From a gamma proteobacterium symbiont of Ctena orbiculata (GTDB lineage: Bacteria > Pseudomonadota > Gammaproteobacteria > Chromatiales > Chromatiaceae): a stretch of 64,000 nt of DNA. Of this stretch, positions 9,025-18,279 are shown in pieces. The stretch covers positions 1-64,000 of the forward strand of contig QBVD01000028.1 of the NCBI GenBank assembly GCA_003058525.1, in the 5' to 3' direction. Position numbers and translations under genes: made by a program. Numbering within the stretch: position 1 is the stretch's first letter; each line of letters starts with the position of its first letter. Under the pieces are notes generated by a model that worked only from the letters and a program-made list of their open reading frames with translations, ran no database searches and was not told the origin of the DNA.

Positions 9025-9207
9025 TAATACAAATCCCCCCAGTATTATGTTGGGCCGTTTGTTGTATCTGAGGATCAATGGCAGGGCATCGATCTGCGAC
9101 CCTGCAGTACATGAATAGTGTAGCTAATTTAGCTGTGGAGTGTACGACTTCATTTGATCGTCGATTGAGCCAGATCATTAATCAGACATCTAATCCGACC
9201 GGCTGAA

Positions 9208-9600
9208 TCAGACATCGGTATCCGGAGGCGCCAGCTCAGGATCCTTGCGCTGATAGCCAACGGTCTTGAGCTTATCCAGATAGGCCTGCCAGAGCTCATC
9301 ATGGTGTTTGCCCAGATTAAAGAGATAGCGCCAATCGTAGAGTCCTGAGTTATGGCCGTCATCAAAGTGGATCTTGATTGCGTACTGGCCGACAGGTTCA
9401 ATCTGGGTGATGCTTACCATCTCTTTGCCACGCTCCAGTTTTGCCGTCGCAGGGCTATGGCCCCGCGTCTCGGCGGAGGGCGAATAGACCCGCAGGTATT
9501 CGCATGGGAGCGAGAAATGGCTGCCATCGTCAAAGGCGATATCCAGGAAACGACTCTTCTGATGTACCTTGATATCAACCGGGTGTGGATAATCCGCCAT
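9208..9600 (-). CDS. DUF971 family protein (gamma-butyrobetaine-hydroxylase-like N-terminal domain)
   Basis: A 130-residue single-domain protein of the DUF971 family, which in larger enzymes forms a zinc-binding N-terminal module. The core is readable as DIAFDDGSHFSLPCEYLRVY and YAIKIHFDDGHNSGLYDWRYL. The stand-alone form is widespread in proteobacteria and its role is unsettled; links to Fe-S metabolism have been suggested. The ATG at 9600 shares one base with the hemH stop (TGATG), so it is translationally coupled to ferrochelatase. The last codons are part of an 11-base direct repeat (9180-9190 and 9206-9216). Confidence 0.88.
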   Translation of the reverse strand: MADYPHPVDIKVHQKSRFLDIAFDDGSHFSLPCEYLRVYSPSAETRGHSPATAKLERGKEMVSITQIEPVGQYAIKIHFDDGHNSGLYDWRYLFNLGKHHDELWQAYLDKLKTVGYQRKDPELAPPDTDV

Positions 9601-10652
9601 CAATGCCTATCCTCTGGATTCGGTTCTGCTTCAGGCCATCCCGAGGCATGTCTGCAGATCAGATCAGCAAGCATCTTCATATGCTCTGGTGTGTCATTCA
9701 GCGCCGGTATGTAAGCATAGCTTTTACCCCCGGCATGGAGGAAGGCATCCCGGTTATCCTCGGCGATCTCTTCAAGAGTCTCCAGACAGTCGGCGGAGAA
9801 GGCGGGGCATACCACCTGGACACTCTCTATACCTTCGGCGCCCCACTGCTTCAAGGTCTCCATAGTGTAGGGTTTGACCCATTCCTGGGCGCCGAAGCGC
9901 GATTGAAAGGCCAGCTGCCATTGTTCCCTGTCCAGCCCCAACTGCTCCACAACCCGGTTCGCCGTGGCATGGCATTCATCAGGATAGGGATCGCCAGCCT
10001 GGTAGTAGTCCTCGGGGATACCGTGAAAAGAGAACAGCAGCTTTCTTGCCTCACCAGCCTGTTGACGGTATTTGCGTATGCTCTCACTCAATACCCGGAT
10101 ATAGTCGGGATGGTCATGGTAACGTTGTATGAAGCGCACTTCAGGTATCCATCGCCAGCCCTGGAGTTCTCCTGTCACGGCATCGAATATGGATGCAGTG
10201 GTGGTGGCTGAATACTGCGGGTAGAGGGGAAACACCAGCAGGCGCTGCACATTCTTCCGACGCAACTCCTGCAACACGCTGGCGATTGAAGGGTTGCCAT
10301 AGCGCATCGCCAAGGTTACGTGGACATTTCCCTGCATACGTGAATTCAATATTTCCGTCATGGCTGCCTGTTGTCTTCTGGAAATGGCCAACAACGGTGC
10401 GCCATCCTCTGTCCAGATGCGCTTGTAATCCTCGGCCTTTCTTTTCGGCCTGACCCGCAATACGATACCGTGGAGGATTATCTGCCAGATCAGTTTCGGG
10501 ATCGCCACTACGCGTGGATCACTCAGGAATTCCGCCAGATAGCGACGTACCGCAACAGTTGTCGGGGCATCGGGTGTACCGAGGTTGACCAGTAGTATTC
10601 CAAGACCGCCGTCTGGTTGATTGAGCTGATCTGACTGATTGATGTACTTCAT
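9600..10652 (-). CDS. hemH: Ferrochelatase
   Basis: A 350-residue ferrochelatase that inserts Fe2+ into protoporphyrin IX, the last step of heme synthesis. Conserved parts are the N-terminal GILLVNLGTPDAPTTVAVRRYL region, the FSFHGIPEDYYQAGDPY segment with the metal-site histidine, and the PAFSADCLETLEEI segment with the active-site glutamate. ATG 10652 is chosen over the longer frame (10700) because GGAA lies 8 bases upstream and it starts 4 bases after the upstream gene. It forms a three-gene unit with the unknown gene before it and DUF971 after it. Confidence 0.97.
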   Translation of the reverse strand: MKYINQSDQLNQPDGGLGILLVNLGTPDAPTTVAVRRYLAEFLSDPRVVAIPKLIWQIILHGIVLRVRPKRKAEDYKRIWTEDGAPLLAISRRQQAAMTEILNSRMQGNVHVTLAMRYGNPSIASVLQELRRKNVQRLLVFPLYPQYSATTTASIFDAVTGELQGWRWIPEVRFIQRYHDHPDYIRVLSESIRKYRQQAGEARKLLFSFHGIPEDYYQAGDPYPDECHATANRVVEQLGLDREQWQLAFQSRFGAQEWVKPYTMETLKQWGAEGIESVQVVCPAFSADCLETLEEIAEDNRDAFLHAGGKSYAYIPALNDTPEHMKMLADLICRHASGWPEAEPNPEDRH

Positions 10653-10656
10653 AGAC

Positions 10657-11580
10657 TTATTTCCGGTTTGAAGATCGGATTTTTGCTTCAACCCGCGCAC
10701 TATTCAACAGGTCTTTATTGTGTATTTCCGGATAGAGTCGCCACAGGCGCTCAACTGCTTCAGCCTGCGTTACGGCAATACGCTCAAGTCGTTCACGGGT
10801 CACCGGGCCGAGCCCGTGCAACTGCAATAGTTGCGGCGCCCTCCAGGCGATATAGTCGGCGACCAAACGGCGAGCCTCCTCATCCTCCCAATCCTCCGTG
10901 ACGGGCAGCTCCGGAAAAGTCCATGGAACCAACACGGGGGCACTCTCATGATAAGGGCTGAGTGTTCCGTCCGGGCTGTGTTTGAACCAGGCTCGTCTGT
11001 GGTGTTGTCCGCCGCGGTGCCTGATCAATGCCTCCAGGATCGAGGCATGCACCCGGGGATTATAACCATCATCGTTAGGCTGCTCTCTTTCCACCAATCG
11101 CGCAGAGATGAATGAGAAATCACCCCGTTCAGCGGCGATCCACTTGGTGCTATCGCATCGACTCATCTCAACCGCTTTGCGACAGGAGGTCAAAAGCGCA
11201 ACAGGTGCGAGACTCTGTTCATCCAGTAGCCACAGCTCGTAGATATCCGCCATGGGGAAGGGGAGATCGTCGATGACTTGAGACAGTGCAGTGATCAGTT
11301 GTTCCGCAGAGGCGATCATATCACGGACATTAAATAACGGATTAACAGGCACTTGCTGCAGACCTGAGTCTATTGTCCAGCGTCCGAAGGTATAAAACTC
11401 CTTCCCGTTGAATGGCATATTGGCCCAAAGGCCCTGCGGTGTGTCACTCAGAACCTGGATCTCCCAGACAACACCATTGCTGCTTAATGCACGGGCATTT
11501 TCAGTGCTGAATACCTGCAGTACGCCATTGAACGGATTGAGTCGTCGTATACTGAATGCACTGATTTTCTGACTGACCAT
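10657..11580 (-). CDS. Conserved-looking protein of unknown function
   Basis: A 307-residue soluble protein that I do not recognise. It has no signal peptide or membrane segment. Its middle resembles a substrate-handling domain with aromatic runs (KEFYTFGRWTIDSG). Near the C-terminus LLQLHGLGPVTRERLERI looks like a helix-hairpin-helix turn, though this may be chance. It is the first gene of a tight unit with hemH (4-base gap) and the DUF971 gene, so a role near heme or iron handling is possible but inferred only from position. It is divergent from pckA. Confidence 0.75.
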   Translation of the reverse strand: MVSQKISAFSIRRLNPFNGVLQVFSTENARALSSNGVVWEIQVLSDTPQGLWANMPFNGKEFYTFGRWTIDSGLQQVPVNPLFNVRDMIASAEQLITALSQVIDDLPFPMADIYELWLLDEQSLAPVALLTSCRKAVEMSRCDSTKWIAAERGDFSFISARLVEREQPNDDGYNPRVHASILEALIRHRGGQHHRRAWFKHSPDGTLSPYHESAPVLVPWTFPELPVTEDWEDEEARRLVADYIAWRAPQLLQLHGLGPVTRERLERIAVTQAEAVERLWRLYPEIHNKDLLNSARVEAKIRSSNRK

Positions 11581-11673
11581 GAGGGGAGACTACATCAGGA
11601 GACTGGAACAAGCGAGTTCCCGCTTGCTATAGTCGATAACCTGTATTAAGACGCAATAGGGGAGTTAAGGATA

Positions 11674-13281
11674 ATGCGTGAATCAGCAGGAGTGAACCAT
11701 AGTTCATACGGTCTTGATAACCACGGTCTGTACAACCTGAATGACATCTACTGGAACTTGCCAACCCCGAGTCTGATGGAACAGGCGATTTTTCGTCGCG
11801 AGGGTCAGTTATCACATCTCGGTCCCCTGGTAGTCAGGACAGGGCACCACACCGGACGTTCGGCGAACGACAAATTCATTGTCGATGAACCGTCAGTGAG
11901 CAAGGATATCTGGTGGGGTGATATCAATAAGCCCATTTCGGAGGAGGCCTTCGACAATCTGCACAAACGCCTGGCGTCCTATCTGCAAAACAAGGATGTC
12001 TATGTGCAGGATTGCTATGCGGGGGCGGATTCCGACTACCGCTTGCCGGTGAGGATTATTACAGAGAACGCATGGCATAACATCTTTGCCAGAAATGTCT
12101 TCATTCAGGCAGAACGTGAAGAGCTTGCGGATCACGTACCGGGCTTTACCGTGATTGACGTACCCCGGTTTCACGCCATTCCCGAAGTGGACGGCACCGT
12201 TAGCGAAACATTCATTATTGTTAATTTCTCCAAGAAACTGGTCTTGATCGGCGGTACCAGCTATGCGGGAGAGATTAAAAAATCGATATTCAGCGTGATG
12301 AACTACCTGATGCCGCAGCGGGACGTGCTACCGATGCATTGTTCGGCGAATATCGGCCCAAACGGTAAAACCGCACTCTTTTTCGGTCTTAGCGGAACCG
12401 GTAAGACCACCCTGTCTGCTGATGCAAGTCGTACTTTGATCGGTGATGACGAACATGGCTGGAGCGATAATGGCATTTTCAACTTCGAGGGTGGCTGCTA
12501 CGCAAAGTTGATCAATCTGTCGGCGGAGAATGAGCCTGAGATCTTCTCAACAACCATGCGTTTCGGCACGATATTGGAAAATGTCACCATGATGGCAGAT
12601 TCCCGTCGTCTTGATCTCGACGATGGTACCTTGACGGAAAATACTCGTGGCGCCTATCACATCAGTGCGATTCCAAACGCTACCCTGGACGGTGTGGGTG
12701 GCCATCCGGATACGGTGATCATGCTTACAGCAGATGCCTTTGGTGTATTGCCGCCTGTTTCCAGGCTCAATTCGGCTCAGGCGATGTACCACTTTATCTC
12801 GGGCTATACAGCCAGGGTGGCTGGAACAGAGAAAGGGGTTACCGAACCTTCACCTGTCTTCAGCGCCTGTTATGGCGCACCTTTCATGCCGCTCCACCCC
12901 CAGCGCTATGCAGAACTTCTCGGTAAACGGATCGATGAGCACAAGTCGAAGGTCTGGTTGATCAATACCGGCTGGACAGGTGGGCCCTATGGTGTCGGTA
13001 GTCGGATGGCGATTCCTCATACCCGTGCCATGGTAAATGCTGTGCTGGATGGAAAGTTAGACGACATACCCATGCGTAAGGACCCGATTTTCGGGGTTGA
13101 AATACCCACTCAGGTACCGGATGTTCCGGTTGATGTGCTTTTTCCAAGGGATACATGGAAGGATCAGGGGGCTTACGATGCCCAGGCGATGAAGCTTGCG
13201 GGTATGTTCAGGGATAATTTCAAGAAGTTTTCCCTTCAGGTGAGCCAGGATATCAAGGATGCAGCGCCAAAGGCTGGTTAG
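11674..13281 (+). CDS. pckA: Phosphoenolpyruvate carboxykinase (ATP)
   Basis: A 535-residue ATP-dependent PEP carboxykinase, converting oxaloacetate and ATP to PEP, CO2 and ADP in gluconeogenesis; in autotrophs it may run in the carboxylating direction. The P-loop GLSGTGKT is at residues 238-245, GGTSYAGEIKKSIF at 193-206 is the conserved lysine-containing segment, and IGDDEHGW near 257 carries the second metal-binding aspartates. A GGGGAGTTAAGGA ribosome-binding region sits just before the ATG. It is a single-gene unit as far as seen. Confidence 0.97.
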   Translation: MRESAGVNHSSYGLDNHGLYNLNDIYWNLPTPSLMEQAIFRREGQLSHLGPLVVRTGHHTGRSANDKFIVDEPSVSKDIWWGDINKPISEEAFDNLHKRLASYLQNKDVYVQDCYAGADSDYRLPVRIITENAWHNIFARNVFIQAEREELADHVPGFTVIDVPRFHAIPEVDGTVSETFIIVNFSKKLVLIGGTSYAGEIKKSIFSVMNYLMPQRDVLPMHCSANIGPNGKTALFFGLSGTGKTTLSADASRTLIGDDEHGWSDNGIFNFEGGCYAKLINLSAENEPEIFSTTMRFGTILENVTMMADSRRLDLDDGTLTENTRGAYHISAIPNATLDGVGGHPDTVIMLTADAFGVLPPVSRLNSAQAMYHFISGYTARVAGTEKGVTEPSPVFSACYGAPFMPLHPQRYAELLGKRIDEHKSKVWLINTGWTGGPYGVGSRMAIPHTRAMVNAVLDGKLDDIPMRKDPIFGVEIPTQVPDVPVDVLFPRDTWKDQGAYDAQAMKLAGMFRDNFKKFSLQVSQDIKDAAPKAG

Positions 13282-13407
13282 CCTGTCATTTTTTTTAAAT
13301 AATGGGATGACATTGACCCGGCAATCTTATGCATAATGCGATATCTCTCACTTGAAGCCAGACACCCGTAATTCAGACTAGACAGTAACGCTTGCAACAA
13401 TTTTTAT

Positions 13408-14040
13408 ATGAATAAACCGAAACGCCAGGCAATCTTCGAGCGCTTGCAGGCGGATAATCCCGATCCCACTACCGAACTCAGCTACAATACCCCTTTCGAA
13501 CTGCTGGTGGCGGTGATCTTGTCGGCACAGGCAACAGACAAGAGCGTGAATAAGGCGACACAACAGCTTTTTCCCCTGGCAAATACACCTGAGAAGATTC
13601 TCGCACTCGGCGTGGAAGGGTTAAAGCGTTATATCAGAACCATAGGGCTGTTCAACAGTAAAGCCAAGAATATCGTCGAAACATGCCTTATTTTGATCGA
13701 AGAGTACGGGAGCGAAGTGCCGGATACGCGTAAAGCGCTGGAGAGATTGCCGGGTGTGGGTCGAAAGACGGCCAACGTCGTATTGAATACTGCTTTCGGC
13801 CAACCCACCATGGCGGTGGATACCCATATTTTTCGGGTTGCCAATCGAACCCGTCTGGCGCCGGGCAAGACGCCATTGGAAGTTGAAAGAAAGCTTTTGC
13901 GTTATATACCTCAGCCATTCTTGCAAGATGCGCATCATTGGCTGATATTACACGGGCGATATACTTGTATAGCACGCAAGCCTCGATGTGGGAGCTGTGT
14001 CATTGAAGACTTGTGTGAAAATCGGGATAAGTGCATATAA
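13408..14040 (+). CDS. nth: Endonuclease III
   Basis: A 210-residue DNA glycosylase/AP lyase that removes oxidised pyrimidines in base excision repair. The helix-hairpin-helix LPGVGRKTA carries the catalytic lysine K120, and AVDTH carries the aspartate D138. Cysteines C187, C194, C197 and C203 form the C-terminal 4Fe-4S cluster. These positions match those of the E. coli enzyme, so the start at 13408 is well supported. Confidence 0.98.
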   Translation: MNKPKRQAIFERLQADNPDPTTELSYNTPFELLVAVILSAQATDKSVNKATQQLFPLANTPEKILALGVEGLKRYIRTIGLFNSKAKNIVETCLILIEEYGSEVPDTRKALERLPGVGRKTANVVLNTAFGQPTMAVDTHIFRVANRTRLAPGKTPLEVERKLLRYIPQPFLQDAHHWLILHGRYTCIARKPRCGSCVIEDLCENRDKCI

Positions 14041-14096
14041 AAACCCGCCTGAATTGCAGCTTTCCAGATCATTCAGGCTTATCAACGGAGATGACG

Positions 14097-14555
14097 ATGA
14101 AAAAATCAACCCCTCTATTTATGGTTTTTCTGTTGTTGCTGATTGCTTCCATGGCACAGGCTGACACGGGACTGATCAATGTACAGAGTCAGTTTGGTGT
14201 CGATAAGACAGCCGACCGATTTGCAGCGGCAGCGACAGAGGCTGGTTTGAAGGTTTTCAACCGAATCGATCATGCTGCCGGGGCGGCAAAGGTGGGAAAG
14301 TCTCTGCGTCCCACCCAACTGATTATCTTCGGCAGTCCCAAGGTTGGTACGGCTCTGATGACAAGCGATCAGCGTGTCGGTATCGATCTGCCGTTGAAGG
14401 CTTTGGTCTGGCAGGATGCGGAAGGTAAGGTCTGGCTGAGCTACAATAGTCCTGACCACATTTTCAATAGATTCGCCATCGATGACAGGCCCAAGGTCAA
14501 GGGCAAGGTCACCGGAGCGCTGGATAAGTTCGCAAGGCATGCCACACAACCCTAG
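14097..14555 (+). CDS. Secreted DUF302 domain protein
   Basis: A 152-residue protein with a signal peptide (MKKSTPLFMVFLLLLIASMA, cut after AQA) and a DUF302 domain: DKTADRFAAAATEAGLKVFN, then a PTQLIIFGSPKVGTALM strand and a C-terminal VWLSYNSPDHIFNRF. DUF302 proteins are small, often periplasmic and of unsettled function. I choose ATG 14097, not 14091 or 14031, because GGAG lies exactly 6 bases upstream and the signal peptide then has a proper KK start. Confidence 0.9.
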   Translation: MKKSTPLFMVFLLLLIASMAQADTGLINVQSQFGVDKTADRFAAAATEAGLKVFNRIDHAAGAAKVGKSLRPTQLIIFGSPKVGTALMTSDQRVGIDLPLKALVWQDAEGKVWLSYNSPDHIFNRFAIDDRPKVKGKVTGALDKFARHATQP

Positions 14556-14577
14556 GCACCACCCGTAACTACTCAGT

Positions 14578-15006
14578 ATGATCAGCGGTGACAGGAACCA
14601 ATTACGTCAGGTCTTTTTTGAGGCATGGCGAAAGCATCTGACAGGTGAAGAGACAGAACCACTGGAGAAGATGGTGGTCAGTGTGATTGTTGAGCATCCT
14701 GAATACCATGAGATGTTGAGCGACAGTGAGCGATTCCTATCGCGGGAATTTCACGCTGACGACGGGCAAAGTAATCCGTTTCTGCACATGGCTATGCATA
14801 TCAGCCTGTTGGAGCAGATCTCAACGGATCGACCGGCAGGCATCAGCGAGTTTTACCAACATCTTTGTCAACGCATGGGAGAGGCGCATGAGGCTGAGCA
14901 TCAGCTGATGGAGTGTCTTGGCCGGATGCTATGGGAGGCGCAGTCCACAAACAGGATGCCGGATGAACAAGCCTATCTGGAGTGTATCAGGACACTGTTG
15001 AATTGA
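14578..15006 (+). CDS. DUF1841 family protein
   Basis: A 142-residue soluble protein of the DUF1841 family, found in beta- and gammaproteobacteria with no known function. Readable family features are RQVFFEAWRKHLTGEETEPLE at the start, the NPFLHMAMHISLLEQISTDRP centre and a helical EAHEAEHQLMECLGRMLWEAQ end. Its stop overlaps the start of the next gene (TGATG), so the two are coupled. Confidence 0.85.
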   Translation: MISGDRNQLRQVFFEAWRKHLTGEETEPLEKMVVSVIVEHPEYHEMLSDSERFLSREFHADDGQSNPFLHMAMHISLLEQISTDRPAGISEFYQHLCQRMGEAHEAEHQLMECLGRMLWEAQSTNRMPDEQAYLECIRTLLN

Positions 15007-15215
15007 TGGCATACACAGATAACCGAAACTGTACCTTATGTCGGGTCATGCGAGGCCTGGCTTTTGGCGGCATAGGTGCGGCCATTGGCGGCTATGGCGC
15101 GCTCTTGTTTGGTGTTGAGCGTAGTGATGCTATTTACTATGCGCTGTTTGGCGCTGTGGCGTTGACGGCGTTTCTGCAGCGTAAAAGGGAAAAGAAGGAT
15201 TCAGAGGACGAGTAG
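15006..15215 (+). CDS. Small two-helix membrane protein
   Basis: A 69-residue protein starting MAYTDNRNCTLCRVMRG. It has a CxxC pair at the N-terminus, then two hydrophobic segments (about residues 20-38 and 44-58) and a charged tail (QRKREKKDSEDE). I do not recognise the family. ATG 15006 overlaps the stop of the DUF1841 gene, which favours this start over a longer frame from 14982. Confidence 0.65.
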   Translation: MAYTDNRNCTLCRVMRGLAFGGIGAAIGGYGALLFGVERSDAIYYALFGAVALTAFLQRKREKKDSEDE

Positions 15216-15275
15216 GTGTTACGGTTTGTGAACCTGGTGGTGTCCGGGACGGTAAGAATCTTGTCTCTTTTCTGA

Positions 15276-15644
15276 TTAACCCAGCGCTTCCAGGTCCCGC
15301 TGCAACTGATCTTCATCAGCGATATTCAGTTCGATCAGGCGGCGCAACAGCATGATGCTCTCCATATCGATCTTTTCACACAATACACCGAGATGTTGAT
15401 TCTCTTCGTGTGCGCAGACCGCATGCATGGTAATTACGGCATCAACGTGGTTGAGCATTACCTCAATAGTAACCTCATCCCCCAACTCCCCGGACCAGTC
15501 GGCAGGTGTTTTGAGTAGTGCACCTTTGAGTGAGATATCTATCAGTGTGGTTGGATAGGCGTTTTTTTTCCTGATGATTGTCGCGGGGGCATCGAAGAGT
15601 ACACGGTGGAAACGTCGACGCTCTTTCGAATCTGGTTCATTCAT
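15276..15644 (-). CDS. PilZ domain protein (c-di-GMP receptor)
   Basis: A 122-residue single PilZ domain. The c-di-GMP-binding signature is complete: RRFHR (R10 and R14) followed by D36-I-S-x-x-G41. Such stand-alone domains adjust motility, pilus or envelope functions in response to c-di-GMP. It follows the FHA gene after 8 bases, and AGGAAA precedes the ATG. The pair lies divergent from fleQ, itself a c-di-GMP-responsive regulator, which suggests but does not prove a motility role. Confidence 0.9.
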   Translation of the reverse strand: MNEPDSKERRRFHRVLFDAPATIIRKKNAYPTTLIDISLKGALLKTPADWSGELGDEVTIEVMLNHVDAVITMHAVCAHEENQHLGVLCEKIDMESIMLLRRLIELNIADEDQLQRDLEALG

Positions 15645-15652
15645 ATCGTTTC

Positions 15653-16291
15653 CTAATCATGAAACTGCATTTGCGTGCCGCCCACATCGATAATATCTCC
15701 ATCCGTCAATAGCTGGGCCTGGTTGCCGATCGGTTTACGGTTGATGCGGGGAGGGTTGGGGCCTTCGAGGAAGGTGATGAAATAGCCGTTCTCCCTCCGC
15801 GCGATCATCGCACAATCACCGCCTGCATGGCCTATCCGGGTCATATTCCTGTTAAGTGGGATAATTCTTCCGAAGTTATCACCATTCATAATTTGAAGTA
15901 CACCTGACTTGGATTTCGACTCATCGCTTTCGATCGGCTCATTTTCGTCGGTCAACTGATCGTTGGCAGGGATTGGACCTAGATCGGCACTCAGGTCCAT
16001 AACATCTTCCGCGAAAGACAATGTATGTTTCCCTACTTGTATCACATCACCATGGTTGAGGGTGGTCTGCTCTGTCTTTTCATGGTTGACCAGGACAGGA
16101 AAAGCTTCCTCCTGAGCCTGGAGCAGGTAGCTTTGGTCGTCATTGCGCGTGATAACCGCCTGTACAGGGGCTATGGCGAGACTGTCGATCGGGATGGTGC
16201 AGTCATCGTTGCGCCCGATTTCGGTCTTGTCACGCTCAATGTGAAAGACATCTATAACGCGACCTTTGAAGGAGAGGGTGAGTTTAGCCAT
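15653..16291 (-). CDS. Protein with two FHA-type domains
   Basis: A 212-residue protein with two forkhead-associated-like domains: residues about 1-95 (IGRNDDCTIPID, then LNHGDVIQVGKHTLSF) and about 120-212 (MTRIGHAGGDCAMI, ENGYFITF, LLTDGDIIDVGGTQMQF). An acidic linker joins them (TDENEPIESDESKSKSG). FHA domains bind phosphothreonine. The first has GR plus an acidic loop and the second a weaker motif, so binding competence is uncertain. No Ser/Thr kinase is in the window. It is co-transcribed with the PilZ gene. Confidence 0.85.
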   Translation of the reverse strand: MAKLTLSFKGRVIDVFHIERDKTEIGRNDDCTIPIDSLAIAPVQAVITRNDDQSYLLQAQEEAFPVLVNHEKTEQTTLNHGDVIQVGKHTLSFAEDVMDLSADLGPIPANDQLTDENEPIESDESKSKSGVLQIMNGDNFGRIIPLNRNMTRIGHAGGDCAMIARRENGYFITFLEGPNPPRINRKPIGNQAQLLTDGDIIDVGGTQMQFHD

Positions 16292-16689
16292 GGAAAAGTC
16301 TTAGATTCAACCTGTACAAAGTAGAGTATATACCCAGATTTATTGGGAAAACCATATCATGATCACTCTTCTTCCAATAGGAATTTTATCGGAAAATATA
16401 GATAAATCTGATGGCAATGATCCGATTACCGGGTCAGCGTCACTGTGAAGTTGTCTATATGATACGGCTCACCAAAAGGTAAAGTTATATTGGTTAGACA
16501 ATCTAAGGTTAACCAGTGCTCTCCTGTGATTATGTTAGAAGTTTAAACTAACCTATAATAATTACAATGTGTTACTGAAAATTATTAATTGAAAATATTG
16601 GATCGACGTAATTTTGACATTTCGCATGATTACTGCTTAACTTCACTGAAATCACGTTGTATTTCTGCCATGTCAAACGGATTTGACTA
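16292..16689. promoter_or_regulatory. Divergent promoter region between FHA-PilZ and fleQ
   Basis: 398 bases of AT-rich DNA with no gene. A perfect TATAAT lies at 16554-16559, about 130 bases before fleQ, without a good -35 match 17 bases upstream. The base composition is clearly more AT-rich than the flanking genes. It must carry the start sites for both directions. Confidence 0.4.
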
Positions 16690-18165
16690 ATGGGTCAAAC
16701 AATAGCTACAGATGGTCCAGTGTTTCCAAATCTTTGCGTCTATTTAATCGATCAGAATTCTGAGCGTCAGAGTTACCTGAAGAATGTCATCAGGTTTGTC
16801 GAGGGCGATCTGCGTATTGTCTCGGAACTGTCTGAAATTGAGTTGCCTTCAATAGATGAGGCAGTCGCGTGTGTGGCTGTTTTTCTCGGCATTGATCTGG
16901 AATTGGAACGGCAACTGGAGATTGCGCAGAAGCTGCAGCAGGAGTTTCCCGGTATGCCGGCCTTTCAGCTCTATGATGAGCACAGCGGTCTACCGGATAA
17001 ACTCGAAGGTTGTGACAATGTGATCGGCAGTATCAAGCTGCCTAGTGTCTACGATGATCTGATGGCTTTGATCCATAAGGCCCAGGTCTATCAAGAGTTA
17101 AAGACTTCAGACGTTCAGACCGCCCGACCGGTTGAACTCTTCCGTAGCTTATCGGGCAGCAGCAGGGCTACCAGACGGGTCAATAAAATGATTGAGCAGG
17201 TTGCTGATTCCGAGGCAACGGTATTGATACTGGGGGAATCCGGGACGGGCAAAGAGGTGGTGGCCCGCAAACTCCACTTTCACTCGGTGAGGCGCGGCAA
17301 GCCCTTTGTCCCTGTGAATTGCGGAGCGATCCCCGCCGATCTGCTGGAAAGTGAGTTATTTGGTCATGAAAAAGGGGCCTTTACCGGTGCCATCAGTGCC
17401 CGCCAGGGGCGTTTCGAAATGGCCGAAGGCGGTACTCTGTTTCTTGATGAAATCGGCGACATGAGCATGCCGATGCAGGTTAAGTTGCTTCGGGTTTTAC
17501 AGGAGAGAACCTTTGAGCGGGTTGGCAGTAACAAAACCATGGCTTGTAATGTCCGTATCATCGCCGCAACCCATCGAAATCTCGAAGAGGCCATCAAGAA
17601 TGGGGACTTCCGCGAAGATCTATTCTATCGATTGAATGTGTTTCCAATTGAAATGCCACCTTTGAGGGATCGTGTTGAAGATATTCCCGTATTGGTTAAC
17701 GATCTGATTCACCGCATAGAAAACGAAAAAAGGGGATCGGTCAGATTGACTCCTGCAGCGATTGCCGCCCTGAGTCACTACCGCTGGCCCGGTAATGTCA
17801 GGGAACTGGCCAATCTTATTGAACGTCTGGCAATACTACATCCCTATGGGGTTGTCGATGTGGTCGATCTGCCGGAGAAGTTTCGCCCCACGGGCGATCT
17901 GCATGAGATTACCCAACTCCCACAGGTTACCCTCGAGGGCGAGGAACCTGGCACCACCATGAATGCTCCGCGTCTGCCCAATGATGGTCTTGATCTAAAG
18001 GCGCATCTGAATTCACTCGAACAGAGTCTGATCCAACAGGCCTTGGATGAATCGGATGGAATTGTCGCTCATGCCGCCAAGCGGCTACACATGCGGCGTA
18101 CCACACTGGTGGAAAAGTTACGTAAATATGGCCTACAACGTCAAACTGAGTCGCCAGGAATTTGA
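16690..18165 (+). CDS. fleQ: Flagellar master regulator FleQ (sigma-54 activator)
   Basis: A 491-residue sigma-54-dependent activator of the FleQ/FlrA group, at the top of the polar flagellar cascade. The N-terminal REC-like domain (about 1-140) is degenerate. The LFRSL motif at 150-154 belongs to the c-di-GMP-binding part of FleQ. The AAA+ core has GESGTGKE at 182-189, the sigma-54 contact loop GAFTGA at 229-234 and Walker B LDE at 252-254, and a Fis-type helix-turn-helix ends the protein. It lies directly upstream of fleSR, as in Pseudomonas. Confidence 0.95.
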   Translation: MGQTIATDGPVFPNLCVYLIDQNSERQSYLKNVIRFVEGDLRIVSELSEIELPSIDEAVACVAVFLGIDLELERQLEIAQKLQQEFPGMPAFQLYDEHSGLPDKLEGCDNVIGSIKLPSVYDDLMALIHKAQVYQELKTSDVQTARPVELFRSLSGSSRATRRVNKMIEQVADSEATVLILGESGTGKEVVARKLHFHSVRRGKPFVPVNCGAIPADLLESELFGHEKGAFTGAISARQGRFEMAEGGTLFLDEIGDMSMPMQVKLLRVLQERTFERVGSNKTMACNVRIIAATHRNLEEAIKNGDFREDLFYRLNVFPIEMPPLRDRVEDIPVLVNDLIHRIENEKRGSVRLTPAAIAALSHYRWPGNVRELANLIERLAILHPYGVVDVVDLPEKFRPTGDLHEITQLPQVTLEGEEPGTTMNAPRLPNDGLDLKAHLNSLEQSLIQQALDESDGIVAHAAKRLHMRRTTLVEKLRKYGLQRQTESPGI

Positions 18166-18218
18166 CGCACTGTCAAATCTATCTTTATAACTGATTGATA
18201 TATAACAAAAAGTAAATT

Positions 18219-18234
18219 AGGCACACATATTGCA
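18219..18234 (+). promoter_or_regulatory. Sigma-54 promoter for fleS
   Basis: AGGCACACATATTGCA matches the sigma-54 consensus TGGCAC-N5-TTGCA. The GG (18220-18221) and GC (18232-18233) are exactly 10 bases apart. It sits 46 bases before the fleS start and just after fleQ, where FleQ-activated transcription of fleSR is expected. Confidence 0.8.
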
Positions 18235-18279
18235 GCTTGGTCAGTGAGTAAGCTCAATTGACTACAGAGGCCAATATAC

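Noticed and set aside
13282-13320. Terminator after pckA (TGTCAT/ATGACA)
   Set aside because: The stem is weak and the T run lies in the loop, not after the stem.
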